Of a stretch of DNA of 64,000 nt, positions 1 to 12,337 are shown in pieces. The notes below the pieces were generated by a model, which saw only the letters and a program-made list of their open reading frames with translations, was not told the origin of the DNA and ran no database searches. Position 1 is the first letter of the stretch; each line of letters begins with the position of its first letter. Source of the stretch: Rutstroemia sp. NJR-2017a BVV2 (taxonomy: Eukaryota; Ascomycota; Leotiomycetes; Helotiales; Rutstroemiaceae). Location: positions 1 through 64,000 of the forward strand of contig NJPS01000033.1 in assembly GCA_002946415.1 (NCBI GenBank), in the 5' to 3' direction. Position numbers and translations under genes: made by a program.

Positions 1-179
1 CACTTATTATGTACCATAAATAAGCCATTGTACGGCCAGTTAGTTGTAGAAGAATAAGACGATTTTACCCATTGACATAAGCTGGCCATTGTGCGCTCAG
101 CCTAGTGTCCCGGGTAAACGTCGGCACAAGTTCACGTGACCTTGTTGGATCTTCCCCCTTTTGAGCATATTACTTTTAT
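1..179. other. normal-composition flank of the AT-rich island
   Basis: The first ~170 bases have ordinary mixed composition, in contrast to the AT-rich island that begins around 170-240. I see no gene, repeat or RNA here. It is probably unique sequence flanking the left edge of the transposon island. Confidence 0.5.
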
Positions 180-910
180 TAGAAGGTCCAACCAACAGTA
201 AAGCAACTTGATTATCTAAGAAAATAATAAATTCTTAATCTTTTTGAGCTATTTCGTTTACTAACTTAATTCCTTTAGCTATTCCGACTAGTTTGCTATT
301 ATAAATTAACTAACTAGTTCCAATATTCTAGTTAGATTTCTAGATTAGTTTCTAGTTAGAGTTAAAAAGAACTAGACCAATTCCGATTTCTTTTTAATCT
401 ACTAATTCTGATTTATCTATATAGATTAAGTACTGGTTCAGGGCTAGCAAAATAACCAAGTTTTTATAATTTTCAATTTCTAATTCTTTAGATAACTTAC
501 TAATTTCAACCGAATAAGAAATAGTTACTCAAAATGGAAATTTAAAAGAATTAATTAATTCCAAATACTGAAAATAAATTAGTAGATATATTGAATATCT
601 AATTTGCTTTATTTAGATTATTATAGTTAGTTCTTTTTAGGTTAGTACTGAATAGTTCTAGAACTAATTATTAGCTTTTGATTTAGTTTAAATTTCTTTG
701 AAAATTGGATAATTTTTAGCTATTTTGAGAGTTTTGAATATATATTAATAGCTAATAATATTTAAGCAAGTTTGGGGAGATACTAGTATAGTTTCTACTT
801 TTATAGGAATTATTGGACTAGTTCTAAATACTCTAAGGATTTTCCAAAAAGCTAAATTTTGTAAATATTAAAATTAAGTTTTAAATTTAATTTGTTCTTT
901 TTATTATATA
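180..910 (-). mobile_element. Tad1-like LINE, 3' part, split from its 5' part by a chromovirus
   Basis: This very AT-rich stretch, read on the minus strand from 910 downward, continues the reverse transcriptase of the LINE at 7580-11850. At about 790-832 it reads RTSPIIPIKVET, which matches the segment after the RT core in fungal Tad1-type LINEs (FRTSPI/EAGLPP-like). Further down it reads TLKIAKNYPIF. Stops are frequent and fit Trp or Gln codons lost to RIP. The element's 3' end is unclear. Composition returns to normal near 170-180, and no poly-A tail can be identified. This is a dead relic. The family call rests on the reading frame and not on a database search. Confidence 0.75.
906..910. 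repeat. left target-site duplication of the chromovirus (ATATA)
   Basis: The pentamer ATATA immediately before the 5' LTR is repeated immediately after the 3' LTR at 7580-7584. Five bases is the expected duplication size for Ty3/Gypsy integration. In such AT-rich DNA the match alone is weak, but the LINE reading frame reconnects exactly when one copy is removed with the element. Confidence 0.65.
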
Positions 911-1328
911 TATTATAACGAAATTATATAAGCTTAAGGACTTTAGATTTAGAAGGTAGCTAACTAGTATCCTTAGTAGAACCTTAGATAGGAAAGTAAT
1001 AAAAGAGATAGATAGAATATTTCGTTATCTCTTTAAAAATAGATAGATAGAATATCTCACTATCTCTTTAGAAATAGATAGATAGAATATTTTGTTATCT
1101 TTTTTATAGAATACAAAGATCTATATAAGTAGATAGTTTTCCTATAGTATATAAAGCTTTGTACTTAATAACAATTACTACTTGTTTACCTACTATTATA
1201 ATTACAATCGATTTTCTATATAACTATTATTAATAATAAATCTACAATAGTATTATTAGTTATTACGATCTCTAGTACTCAAGATCCTAACTACTTCTAT
1301 ATAACTTAGAAAATAAATATTTGTAATA
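911..1328 (+). repeat. 5' LTR of the chromovirus
   Basis: The 418-bp direct repeat begins TATTATAACGAA and ends TTTGTAATA. It aligns along its whole length with 7127-7579. It carries about three copies of a ~36-bp internal tandem unit (roughly 1009-1100, unit like AGATAGATAGAATATC), against four in the 3' LTR, which explains most of the 35-bp length difference. The other differences are mainly transitions. Confidence 0.9.
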
Positions 1329-1399
1329 CTTTAAATACTATTATTACTTTATATATCAAATCGATATAGCTCTATAAGATCTATCTACTATCTGGATTA

Positions 1400-2300
1400 T
1401 AGGTACTAGAGATTACGATAGTGATATCTTTATAGGAAATAGACTTTCTATAAATCTCAAGTTATAAGAAATCTTTAAAGTTGCTAACCTAGATAAGTTC
1501 TATAAAAACTGATAAAAACTTGAAATATTCCTCTTATAGTTCGAAATATATTTCCGATTTAACCCCGACAAATTCGATATCAGAAATACAAAGAGTATTT
1601 ATACTACTTCCTATTTTAGAAACAAAGTATTGAAATAAATCGAACTTTTTCTTTCAAACTACTTCAAGAATAATATCTAGTTATAGAACTATATAGCTAT
1701 AATTATCAAAATCTTCGATTTATAAAAAGGATTTTATATAGAAATCCGAAGAATCTTTGGAGATATCAATTCTATCAAAATAACAGAGTATTATTTATTT
1801 GGACTTAGATAAATAGGGTTAGCTATTAATTATATTATCGAATTCAGGAAATAATCTAATTAGACTAAATAGGAAACTACTATTTTGGTCAACTACTATA
1901 AATATAGACTAAAAAACTTCATCAAACTAGAATTAGCAAAGCAAATATAAGAAGATAACAATAATCTAGATAAATAGATTAAGGATTCTATTCAGATTAA
2001 TAACTAGTATTATAAATATCTTCGAGAAAAACAGTTTTATAAAACTAGAAGTTGGGCTAAACCTAACAAAAGCAAGCTACAATATTCCAGATAACGATAT
2101 ATTAGAGAAAGGATTTATAGTAACTTTATAGAATTAGATATAATAAATTCAAAAAACAATCTTTCTCAAAATAAAAAGAACTATAAATAAGAAAAGAAGT
2201 TTTGCTTCGAATATAGTTTTCTAAGTTACTAAGTATAAGATTATCGAAAAAAATCTCAAGAAACAAAGTCTAAATAAATTAACTAGAAAAGAAAGAAATA
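1400..2300 (+). pseudogene. gag-like remnant with decayed zinc knuckle
   Basis: This region sits between the 5' LTR and the pol domains, where gag belongs. Around 2205-2245 one frame reads FCFEYSFLSY, which resembles a CCHC zinc knuckle (C-x2-C-x4-H) that has lost its second Cys and its His by G-to-A or C-to-T change. The rest is too decayed to assign. Position within the element is the main evidence. Confidence 0.45.
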
Positions 2301-2899
2301 GTTCAAATCTATAATAGGATAAGATAATAGTTAAACTATATCTAAGTACTAATTAAATATAATAAATAGTTATCGAACTATTTAGAAAACGGATTATATA
2401 TAACTATTATAGACTACCTATTATAAGGATTCTTATTTAGTTTATAAAATAGATAAAAAGAGAGTAGACTAGTATCTAAAGAAGTTTAATAATAAGAAAA
2501 CTATTATTTAAAATGAATCTCCAAAATAAAGAAAGATATAGTTTCTAAAAAGAAACAATTATTATAAAACCAGATTTTGGAGAAAAAAGGAATTTATTAG
2601 TTTACTAAGTAATAACGGATTCTAGAATAATATTCGGGATATCCGAAGTTAACTAATTATAGGTTGCTATTATAAACTGGAACTTGAAATTGGTTCTACT
2701 AAAATATAGTGAGAAACTTGAATCTACTAAAGATTCAAGAAGTTTTAGTAATATAATCTATTAAGTAATAGAGAGATTTAGGAGATTATTTATTAATATA
2801 ATTATAGAAACCAATAAAATATACTACTATAAGAACTAATTCAATTATAATAAATAGTATTATAGATCTTTAGATATAAAGTACTTATTAAATATATCG

Positions 2900-5800
2900 A
2901 TATTCCTATTAGCTAAATTCTTAGAATAAGAATCAGAATAAATCTAAATATAGTTTAAGAAGATATAATCGATATCTAAAAGAGATTCTTTGGTTTTATA
3001 AAAAATAGTAAATCTAAAGTTATAAATCGAAACCAGAAAAAAATTAATTAGAAATAACTTACCGAAGATATAAATAAAGAACTAATTAGAGAACTAAAAG
3101 CTATTCTAGAATCAGAATAGATTCTTTATATTATATATATAAATAGGTATTTGTTCCAAGCAATAATAGACTTGGAAACAATAAAAAATTTTATAATACT
3201 AGAAACTATAATATTAACGAAATTACAAACTCTCAAGAAACTAGTTTTATATAGACTTTATCTTATTGATAAACAATTAGCTAAAAAGAATAAATTAGTT
3301 TAATACAAAATATAAGAAGTCGAAATATAGTTAAGATAGTATTCTAAGTAGATAAAAATAGATTTAGTTTTACTAAGAAGATACTAACTAATTTTGAAAA
3401 TACTATAGCTAGAGAACTATAATCTATATATCAACTAGATTATAAGGACTATATAGTATGATAAATATAAGTATAAGAAAGAATCTATATAGGGTCTTAT
3501 AAAACTAATATCTAATCAAGAACTGAAGATAATATATTTATCGAGATCAAATACTTTAGTTTAAGATTCTTTACTAAAGGAAATACTAATATAGTATTAG
3601 AAATATATCGAGATCTTCAAAGAAAGACTTTAAAAGAATATCTTATCAAAATACCAATTTTAGAATTATAAGATAAAATTGAAAGAAGGAAAAGAACTAC
3701 TATTTTTATCAATTATATTATTATCAAAGAAGAAACTTAAATTACTTTATAAATACTTCGATGAAAATTTAGCAAAAGGATTTATAAAGGAATCCTCTTT
3801 ATCTATAGGAATACCAATTTTCTTTATATCTAAGAAAGAAGATAAGAAAGATAAATTAATTATTAACTATCGAAAACTCAATACTATTATTATTAAGAAT
3901 CGATATCTATTACTACTAGCTAGTAAACTACGAAATCGAATTAGAAAAGCTAAATATTTTACTAAATTAGATCAATATATAGAATTCAATCTAATTCGAA
4001 TCAAGAAAGGAAATAAATAGAAAATAGTATTTTGTATATAATATAGATACTATAAATACTAAGTTATATCTTTTAGGTTTACCAATATACTAGTAATATA
4101 TATATATCTAGTTAATAACTTATTGAGAAAATATCTTGATAACTACTATATAATATACTTAGATAATATCTTGATCTTTACCGAAACCCTTGAAGAATAT
4201 ATCAAGATTATATAAGAAATATTTCAGATATTAGTAGATATAAATATCCTACTGAAATCTTCGAAATATAAATTCTATATTATCGAAACCAAGTTTCTAG
4301 AATATATTATCAATATAATAGAATTCAAGATAAGTCCAAATAAAGTAAAAGAAGTTCTAAAGTGAAAATAATCTATTATTATAAAAGAAATATAATTATT
4401 CTTAGAATTTGCGAACTTCTATAGATAATTTATCAAAGATTATTTGAAAATCATAATACCTTTTATAGAGTTAACTAAAAAGGATATCGAGTATAAATAG
4501 AATAGTATAATATAATAGATATTTGAAATTCTTAAATAAGTTTTTATATAGATACTAGTTTTTATTACCTTTGATCCTAAATAACTAATTATTATTAAGA
4601 TAAATATATCAAACTATATATTAGATATAGTCTTAAGCTAACTAGATAAGGACAAGAAGCTATAACTAATAATATATTATTCAAGAAAGCTTTAGCTAGC
4701 TAAACTAAATTACGAGATTTATAATAAAGAGCTTTTAGTAATTATTAATACTTTCAAAGAATAAAGAGTTTATCTCGAAAGATCTAAATATATAATCTAA
4801 ATCTACTTAGATTATAAGAATTTGATATACTTTATAATAACCAAAGTTCTAAATAGATAATAGATATAATAAGTAGAAATATTAGTTATATACTATTTCA
4901 GAATACTATATATCAAGGGAAATAAAAATACTAAAACCGATATATTTAGTAGAAAACCGGAATATCTAGAGAATAAGATATATAAATTATATACTATATT
5001 TCGTTAGAATAGAGATTTATTGGTATTCAACTTAGCCTAATTAGCTATAATAATATCACTTTATGATAACTATTTGGAAAAACAAATATAAAAGTACTAC
5101 GAAAATAATTCTACTATAAAGAAAGTACTAAAGTAACTAAATAAGAGATTTATAATTAAGAATAATATTATATACTTTTATAAGAAGATATATATTTCTT
5201 CAACCTTAGCTAAATAGTTTATTTAGAAATAGTATAAACTACTAGTTTATAGATATCAAGGAATTATAAAGATATTTGTAAGAATCAAGATAAGTTTATA
5301 TTTCCTATAAATAAGAAAGATAGTTAAGGAAGTTATCGGAAACTATAATATCTATATATAGAATAAAATCTTATAATATATTTTATATAGTTAGTTCAAA
5401 ACTCCGGATATACCTACTTAGTTATAGAAATCTATTATATAAAACTTTATAGTTAAACTACTACTTTTGAAGAACCTAATAATAGAAGTAATATATAACT
5501 CTATCTTAGTTATAGTAAATTAATTAACCGAATTTGAATATATAATTCTATATAAAGAAAGTAGTATAGTTGAGGATTTAGTTTATATATTTCTAAGAAT
5601 AGTAACTAATATATATAAGGTATTTACCGAAATTATTTTGAACTAAGATAAGTTCTTTATCTCGAAATTCTAGTAGATATTTATAATCTTACTAGAAATC
5701 AAAAGAAAGCTTTTAATAATATTCTATCTATAAATAGATAGTTAGATAGAATAATTAAACCAAACTATAGAACAATATTTACAATATTATATTAATTATA

Positions 5801-6480
5801 GATAAGATAATTAAGTAAAACTATTATTACTAATATAGTTTATATATAATATTACTAAGGTAATAACAACAAATATAATACTAGTATATACTAATTTCGG
5901 ATTCGAGCTAAAAATATATAATATACAATTACCAGATATAATAAAATCAGATATAGAGATAATAAAAGCAGAGGATCTTAGGAATCTATATAAATAATTA
6001 TTACTTGATATTAAGTTCATTGTACAACGAATAATATACTACTATAATACAAAGTATAATATAGAACCAATATTTAAGAAGAGGAATAAAGTTTATTTCC
6101 TTAGACGAAATATCAATATAAAAAAATTAAATAATAAACTAGATCACAAAAAATTAGAATTCTTCAAAATCAGTAAAGTAATCAGACTAATCAATTACTA
6201 TTTAGAACTATTATAAATAATAAATATATATCTAGTATTCTATATTTCACTTCTAGAATCAGTATTATTAGGAATACCGAATATATCTTATACTGAAATT
6301 GAACTAGTTAATTCAAATACTAAATATAAAGTTGAAGAAATATTAGATCAGAAATATATTAGAAGAAAGTTTTATTACTTGATTAAATAAGAAGATTATC
6401 TATATTCGGAAAATATATAGAAATCAATTAAGAATTTAAATTATCTAATTGATTTAGAGAAATTCTACCAAAGGAATTCT
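2900..6480 (+). pseudogene. chromovirus pol remnant: RT, RNase H, integrase, chromodomain
   Basis: An open stretch at 3679-4020 carries the RT fingers and palm start (LIINYRKLNTIIIKNRY, then AKYFTKLD). The catalytic motif follows near 4154-4180 as YLDNILIF, with one Asp of YLDD changed. RNase H-like sequence occupies about 4560-4870. Integrase-like sequence runs from a GHxGI-type motif near 5240 through a core around 5700-6100. A chromodomain-like segment at about 6331-6470 reads VEEILDQKYIRRKFYYLIK and is followed by a stop where the conserved Trp is expected. No product is possible. Aspartic protease was not identified. Confidence 0.85.
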
Positions 6481-7126
6481 CGGTTTCCAACTAAGTAGCT
6501 AGTTTAGAATTACTTATCGGAAAGAGCTCGAAAACCGAAGGATCGACTCTAGAAAAACTAGGTTGAGGAACTTATTCAATCTATTTTATCTATTCCTTTT
6601 CCAATCTCTCTCTCTTTTCCAACTTATCTAACTTATTTAACAAGTTGAGACTAGCTTGAATTATTTTCTTTTCGCATTTATCTAAAAACCACTACTACTT
6701 CCTCAAACAAAGTATTTTCGCTATAATTTCCTAAAAGATAACTATAATCTTTTCTTTCTTTTTCCTCAACTACTTATACTAACAATCTATAGAATCTTAA
6801 TCAGATAACTCCGGTATCCGATTCCAGGAAACGAAATTATAAATCTTATTTTAACAAAAGTATTTAATATAATAACAATTAGGAAAACTAGAAGATATTC
6901 TAATATAATTATCAGAGCAACTAGCTCTTTTATAACAAGAATAAATAACTATTTTCTATCTTAACCTTTTGATATAATTTCCAAATTTAATTTGTTTAGT
7001 CTTTTGAGTATAATCTATAGATATAATAAAGAAGAAAGAAAAAAGATATTTATCAAAAAGGTCTAAATAGGTATCTTATACTATTATAGTAAGTATTGGA
7101 ACAATACTAGATTAGAAAAAGGATAA

Positions 7127-7579
7127 TATTATAACGAAGTTATATAAATCTAAGGACTTTAAACTCAGAAGGTAGCTAGCTAGTATCTTTAGTAGAACCT
7201 TAGATAGGAAAATAATAAAAGAGATAAATAAAATATCTTATTATCTCTTTAGAAATAAATAAATAGAATATCTTATTATCTCTTTAGAAATAAATAAATA
7301 GAATATCTTGTTATCTCTCTAGAAATAAATAGATAAAATATCTTATTATCTCTTCTATAGAATACAAAGATTTATATAAGTAGATAGTTTTCCTATAGTA
7401 TATAGAGCTTTATATTTAATAACAATTACTATTTATTTATCTATTATTACAATTACAATTAATTCTTTATATAATTGTTATCAATAATAAATTTATAATA
7501 GTACTATTAGTTATTACAATTTCTAGTATTCGAGATTCTAACTACTTCTATATAACTCAGAAGATAAGTATTTGTAACA
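7127..7579 (+). repeat. 3' LTR of the chromovirus
   Basis: The 453-bp copy begins TATTATAACGAAG and ends TTTGTAACA. It has four copies of the ~36-bp internal unit (about 7221-7355). Its terminal CA is intact where the 5' LTR has TA. It is preceded by a short purine-rich run and followed by the ATATA duplication. Confidence 0.9.
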
Positions 7580-7584
7580 ATATA
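7580..7584. repeat. right target-site duplication of the chromovirus (ATATA)
   Basis: ATATA directly follows the terminal CA of the 3' LTR and matches 906-910. Removing one copy together with 911-7579 restores the minus-strand LINE frame. Confidence 0.65.
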
Positions 7585-9990
7585 GAGGATTTATAGTTTG
7601 AGATACTAGTAATACAAATAATATATAGTTAGTATATTATAAAAGATGAAAGTCTATTTTCAATATTAACTAGTTAATTAGTTCTCAAAAAAACTGATTT
7701 AGCTTAACTAATTCTAATTAAGATATATTAATTGAAACTTAAAGTATTATCAAACTAGATATCTAGTTATTTCACTACTTTTGAAAATTATATTGATTGA
7801 TTATTCGGTAAATTAACCAAATTAGTCTCAATAGTTCTTTATTTACTTCTGAAAAAGTAAATTAACTTTATTTTTATTAAATCGAATTCGATATTACTAG
7901 CTTCTCTCAAGATATATAGTTTATTAGTTTCTCTTTCTAGGATCTTATAGTTCTTTTTGAGATTAGTTAAGCTAATAACTAGTACGATATTATCTATATA
8001 TAACTAGATTGAAATAGAAATCGATAAAAAAAGCTCTTTAATATAAATTAAAAAAAGAATTAGTAAAATTAAACTACTCTAAAAGATATTAGTTGAAATA
8101 GACTAGAATTACTTGATTTAGCTATTAAAACTTAAGTAAAGTAATTGATATTCCAAAAAATAATTAATCTAAGTAATTAAACTAATTAGTAATTTTAATC
8201 TTTTTAGAATAACTAATAATTAGTTTTTTGAGATATAATCGAAAACTCTTTTAATATCCAAAAATAAAACCGATATTTTATATTCTTTTAAATAATTTTC
8301 TTAAACCTTATTTGCTAATAGTAATCCGATATCGATAATTGATTTTTTAAATCTTCTATCAATTTGGGAATTATATAATAAGTTAATTGTTTTAGTTAAA
8401 TAACTTAATCTTTTTGCTAATATTCTCTTACTTATTTTGTTTAAATAATTGAAAAGTAAAATTATTTTATAAGTTTTTGAAACTGAATAATTAGGTTTAG
8501 TTAGTTTTTTGAAAATAACTCTAGTTACTTATCTCTAGTATTAGAGATAATATCTAAGATCGATTAAATAAGCAAAAACTTTATAAAATATCTTAGAAAT
8601 AACTAAATAAACTTTATTGATAATTTCTTAAATAATTCTATTAGATCTTAATATTTTCCTCTTGATTTTAGTTAAATAAACTAATATTAATTCGATACTA
8701 GTTAGTTTAGGCTAACTCCAATTTATTGCTTTATACTTTTCCCAATTAAGACTAGTCGAACTAGGAGATTGGGGAAAGAGAATAGTTCTCAAAATAGTTC
8801 TTTTCTCTTTAAAACTAGTTTTATTTAAAATTATTAGAAGAGATCGGTTCGAATAGGATTTGATATAGCTAAAAGCTTTAAATATTAATTTAGAATTATT
8901 ATTTTCAAGAAAAGTATTTCAATAATCCTTTTTAATTAGTTTTATCTTTAAAAAGTATTAATTCTAAACTAATCGATATTATTCTTAATAAAAACCTTAA
9001 CTAACTTAGTTATTTTGGATTTTTAATTTTCTCTAAACTAGTAATATCGATTTTCTTAACTCTTTTAACTCTAGAGTTTACTAAGATTTTGTTTTTAGAT
9101 TAGATTTAGTCTTAAGAATAGCTTTATTAGCTATTAACTAAACTAATAAAGATAATTCTGAATTAATCAATTCTAGATAATTTTGTATAACCTTATCTAA
9201 TTTCAGATTTAGCTAAGTAAAATTAGGAAAGAAACTAGTTAAAATAATCAATTCTTTTATAATTTTAATTAAATAATTTGAAAATAGCTCCTAGTCTACT
9301 AATTTAATATTAAAATAAATACTAGCTACTTTTAGTTTATTTAGAGATATTAGTTTCTTTCTTTTTTTCAAAGTAAATAAAATTAGCAAATAATTAGATC
9401 CTAAATCAACTAATATTTACTAATTATTAATATATCTAACTAATACTTATATAGCTAATATAAAATCCAAAACTGATTTATTAGTATCTCTGAAAAATAT
9501 AATAGTTCTAGATTTGTTAATTAGTTCCAAGTTTTATTTTTCTATCTAATTAACTAATTTAGTACTAGTTTGATTATTTTGGCTATTTGGATTCTATCAA
9601 GGATAATAAAGATTAAAATTATTTAAAATTATTGAATTAGCCGAAATAGTTCTAGATAGTAAACTTCTTTTTATTGTTTTAGTCGAAATTCTCTTAATTT
9701 AGCTATTTTCATTATAAAGATTAACTAGCTCGAAAATATTATTTTCTTCAGTTATTAATAAAACTAATAGATCAAGATCTAGATTTGAAGAAACTAATAT
9801 AATACTAAATATATAGATTTTCGAGATATAAATAAATATTCGAAATCTAAATTTCAAAATAATTAGAAAGATTTGATTGAAACTATTATAAGAAATCAAT
9901 CGATTATTTAAATAATCTGAATTTTTAGTTATAATTCAAAGTTCTTGAATTAATATTAAATCGATTTTTAGCTTAATAACTAGTTATAGT
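7585..9990 (-). pseudogene. LINE ORF2 remnant: EEP endonuclease and reverse transcriptase
   Basis: On the minus strand near 9580-9620 the frame resembles the DFNxHHPxW motif of exonuclease-endonuclease-phosphatase endonucleases. Near 9400 LVDLGSNYLLIL resembles the GSDHLPI motif. In the RT, SVLFLDIKRVFDHIS occurs near 8230-8280 (LDxxxAFDxV type). The YxDD box appears as YIDNIVLVIS near 7985-8000, followed by Tad1-like text ending NYKSSI at about 7590. Several catalytic residues are substituted and stops are common, so it cannot function. The domain order and the RT sequence favour the Tad1 lineage. Confidence 0.8.
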
Positions 9991-11943
9991 ACTAATTCAG
10001 TTATAACTGAGTTTTGGTTAAGATTTATTTGGATAATCTAGATACTAGTACTAATTATAGATTAGCTTCTTTAATAGCTTTATAAATTTTATATTCTTTT
10101 GAAATAGAAATATAATTATTTTTGTAATTAGTATATTTTGAAGCTAAATAGAGATATTTCTAATTATTTTGTTTATAAATTGAATAGTAATACTATTATA
10201 TAATATAAGGTTTGCTATAGAGACTATATTTAGTTTCTTTTTGACAAAATTTTGTCAAATATCTAAATCCTTAATATTTAGTATACTAGATAGATTTAGA
10301 AGTAATTAGAAGTTTTTCAGTTTTAATATTAATTCTAATTATCCAAATCCGATTTCTAATATATCTTTCTATTTCTATTTTAGTAGTAAAAGAGATTACT
10401 ACTGATTTAGCTTATTTAACAACTTGATTTTCTATTAAGGATAGTTAATAAAGAATATTAATAAATTTTAAATTTAGATTAGAATTAAAAATCTTTAGTT
10501 TGTTCAAAACTAACTTTATTTTATAAAGTATATTGAAGTTCAAAATAAGAATTTTATAAAAAACTATTTTATATCAAAGTTTATCTTTAATTATTGATTT
10601 AAAAGTAATTAAATATTCTTAAATAGCTCTTTTTTCAATTAGAAAATTGAAAGTAAAAGAACTAATATTAGTAATTATTAGATTCTTCTTATTACTAATA
10701 CTAGTAATAGAAGAGATTACTAGTTCTTTAATATTTTTATCTAAGAAAACTTTATTAATAATATTTCGAAATACTAATATCGAAAAGAGAATTTCAAACT
10801 CTTAAATTAGAATTAATTGATTTTGAATTTTTATATTTTTCAAGGCTTTTTTGATTATAATTCAGTTTCCAGGAATATTATTAATACTTACTAATATTAC
10901 TGAGATAAAAGTAGATTCAAAAGATAAATTAATTACTAAAATAACTAGAATAATATTAGAAATAGTTAAATTAGTCGAATTAGTTTAAATAGAAAGGTTT
11001 TTGAAAATCGAGATATTAGTATTATTAACAGCGCTAGCTATTTTGATCTTAGCTTCGATTTTTTGAATAATATATTCCAAGTTATTAACTTAAGAAACTA
11101 GTTAATTTATAACTTTTTATAGTTTTCCTGATTTAATATATTCTCTAAATATCTCGATTAAATCGAGAATTTAAATTTATTTATTATATAATTTAGTAAC
11201 CGAATATACTTCTACTAATAAATTATATATTTAGAGAATCTTAGTATTAACTAGATCTAGAATAGTAGATTCAATAATAGAGAAATAAATAATTTTACTT
11301 AGTTTAGAAGAAATAAAGAGATTAACTTATTTAGAAAAACAATAAATATTTCTACTAGATCTAATAATAGTATTTATAATAATATTAAATAAATCCAAAT
11401 TGAAAATTTTATTTAAGCCAAATATATCTAAATTTGAGTTGAAAATCGAAGTAGTTTGTAATCTCGGGCTATTATCTATCTTAATATCGATATTAATAAG
11501 AAGAGAAAATCAAATAGTAAAACTACTAGTAGATTCGGAGATATATTGATAGGTTGAAGTTAAAAAGAATTCGATTTGGATAGAATTTTAAGAGATTTCA
11601 ACTCCTAAATCCGCTATTTTGACCACAACAATAATATCTCGATAAATAATAAATATATTACTAAATAGGCTAGTAAGTTCGATCCACAGAAGTATATATA
11701 GTTAGATTTAATATCAGTATTAATATTTTTGGATTCGGTATTGTTTTTTTCGAGTATTTTTTCTTCTATCGCTATAAATATAATACTAGCTTGATATAAA
11801 AATAGAAAATATAAAGTAATAATTTTATTTAAAGAAATTCTATTAATATAATTAATTAGATTAAACTTTTTTATAATTAATATTATATATATTAACTAAT
11901 AAGTTAGAAATAATAAATAAATTATATAATTAAATAAAAGAAA

Positions 11944-12207
11944 AATTAAAATAATTAAAATAATTAAAATAATTAAAATAATTAAAATAATTAAAATAAT
12001 TAAAATAATTAAAATAATTAAAATAATTAAAATAATTAAAATAATTAAAATAATTAAAATAATTAAAGTAATTAAAATAATTAAAATAATTAAAATAATT
12101 AAAATAATTAAAATAATTAAAGTAATTAAAATAATTAAAATAATTAAAATAATTAAAGTAATTAAAATAATTAAAATAATTAAAATAATTAAAATAATTA
12201 AAATAAT
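11944..12207. repeat. 9-bp tandem satellite (TTAAAATAA), about 29 copies
   Basis: There are about 29 near-perfect copies of a 9-bp unit. Three copies carry an A-to-G variant (TTAAAGTAA), at about 12068, 12122 and 12158. Their spacing is 54 and 36 bp, exact multiples of the unit. The array sits at the 5' end of the LINE relic. Further low-complexity AT sequence follows, including TATTAAA repeats near 12240. Confidence 0.95.
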
Positions 12208-12337
12208 AATTATAAAAAATCTAAATAAAAAATAAATTAATATTAAATATTAAATATTAAATATATTTTTATATTTCATTTTTTTATAAATTAATATAAA
12301 TTATATATATATTTCTATTTTTTATATTATTAAATTT

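Larger units (their letters stand above)
911..7579 (+). mobile_element. Ty3/Gypsy chromovirus LTR retrotransposon, RIP-degraded
   Basis: This is a complete but inactivated LTR retrotransposon of about 6.7 kb. It has two related LTRs (911-1328 and 7127-7579), a gag-like region with a decayed zinc knuckle, then reverse transcriptase, RNase H, integrase and a C-terminal chromodomain. That domain order defines the chromovirus branch of Ty3/Gypsy. A purine run (about 7113-7124) sits directly before the 3' LTR, as expected for the polypurine tract. The LTR termini are TGTTA...TAACA inverted repeats, with the 5' copy changed to TATTA. All frames are broken by stops of RIP type. It lies inside a minus-strand LINE, so it integrated after that LINE. 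Confidence 0.9.
7580..11850 (-). mobile_element. Tad1-like LINE, 5' part (ORF1-like region, endonuclease, RT)
   Basis: This non-LTR retrotransposon relic is read on the minus strand. From its 5' end (about 11850) there is an unassignable ORF1-like region to about 10200, then an endonuclease and a reverse transcriptase. The RT runs to 7580, where the chromovirus interrupts it, and resumes at 910. Base composition is strongly AT-biased and stops occur in every frame, as expected after RIP. The exact 5' boundary is not visible. Confidence 0.8.

Noticed and set aside
5811..6020. Minus-strand ORF of 69 codons in the AT-rich island
   Set aside because: It lies antisense to the decayed integrase of the chromovirus and is hydrophobic only because AT-rich codons encode Ile, Phe, Tyr and Leu.
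9699..9899. Minus-strand ORF of 66 codons
   Set aside because: It is a chance stop-free stretch within the decayed LINE and not a separate gene.
11944..12207. CRISPR-like or telomeric interpretation of the regular repeat array
   Set aside because: There are no spacers, the unit is a 9-bp AT satellite, and it differs from fungal telomere repeats (TTAGGG).
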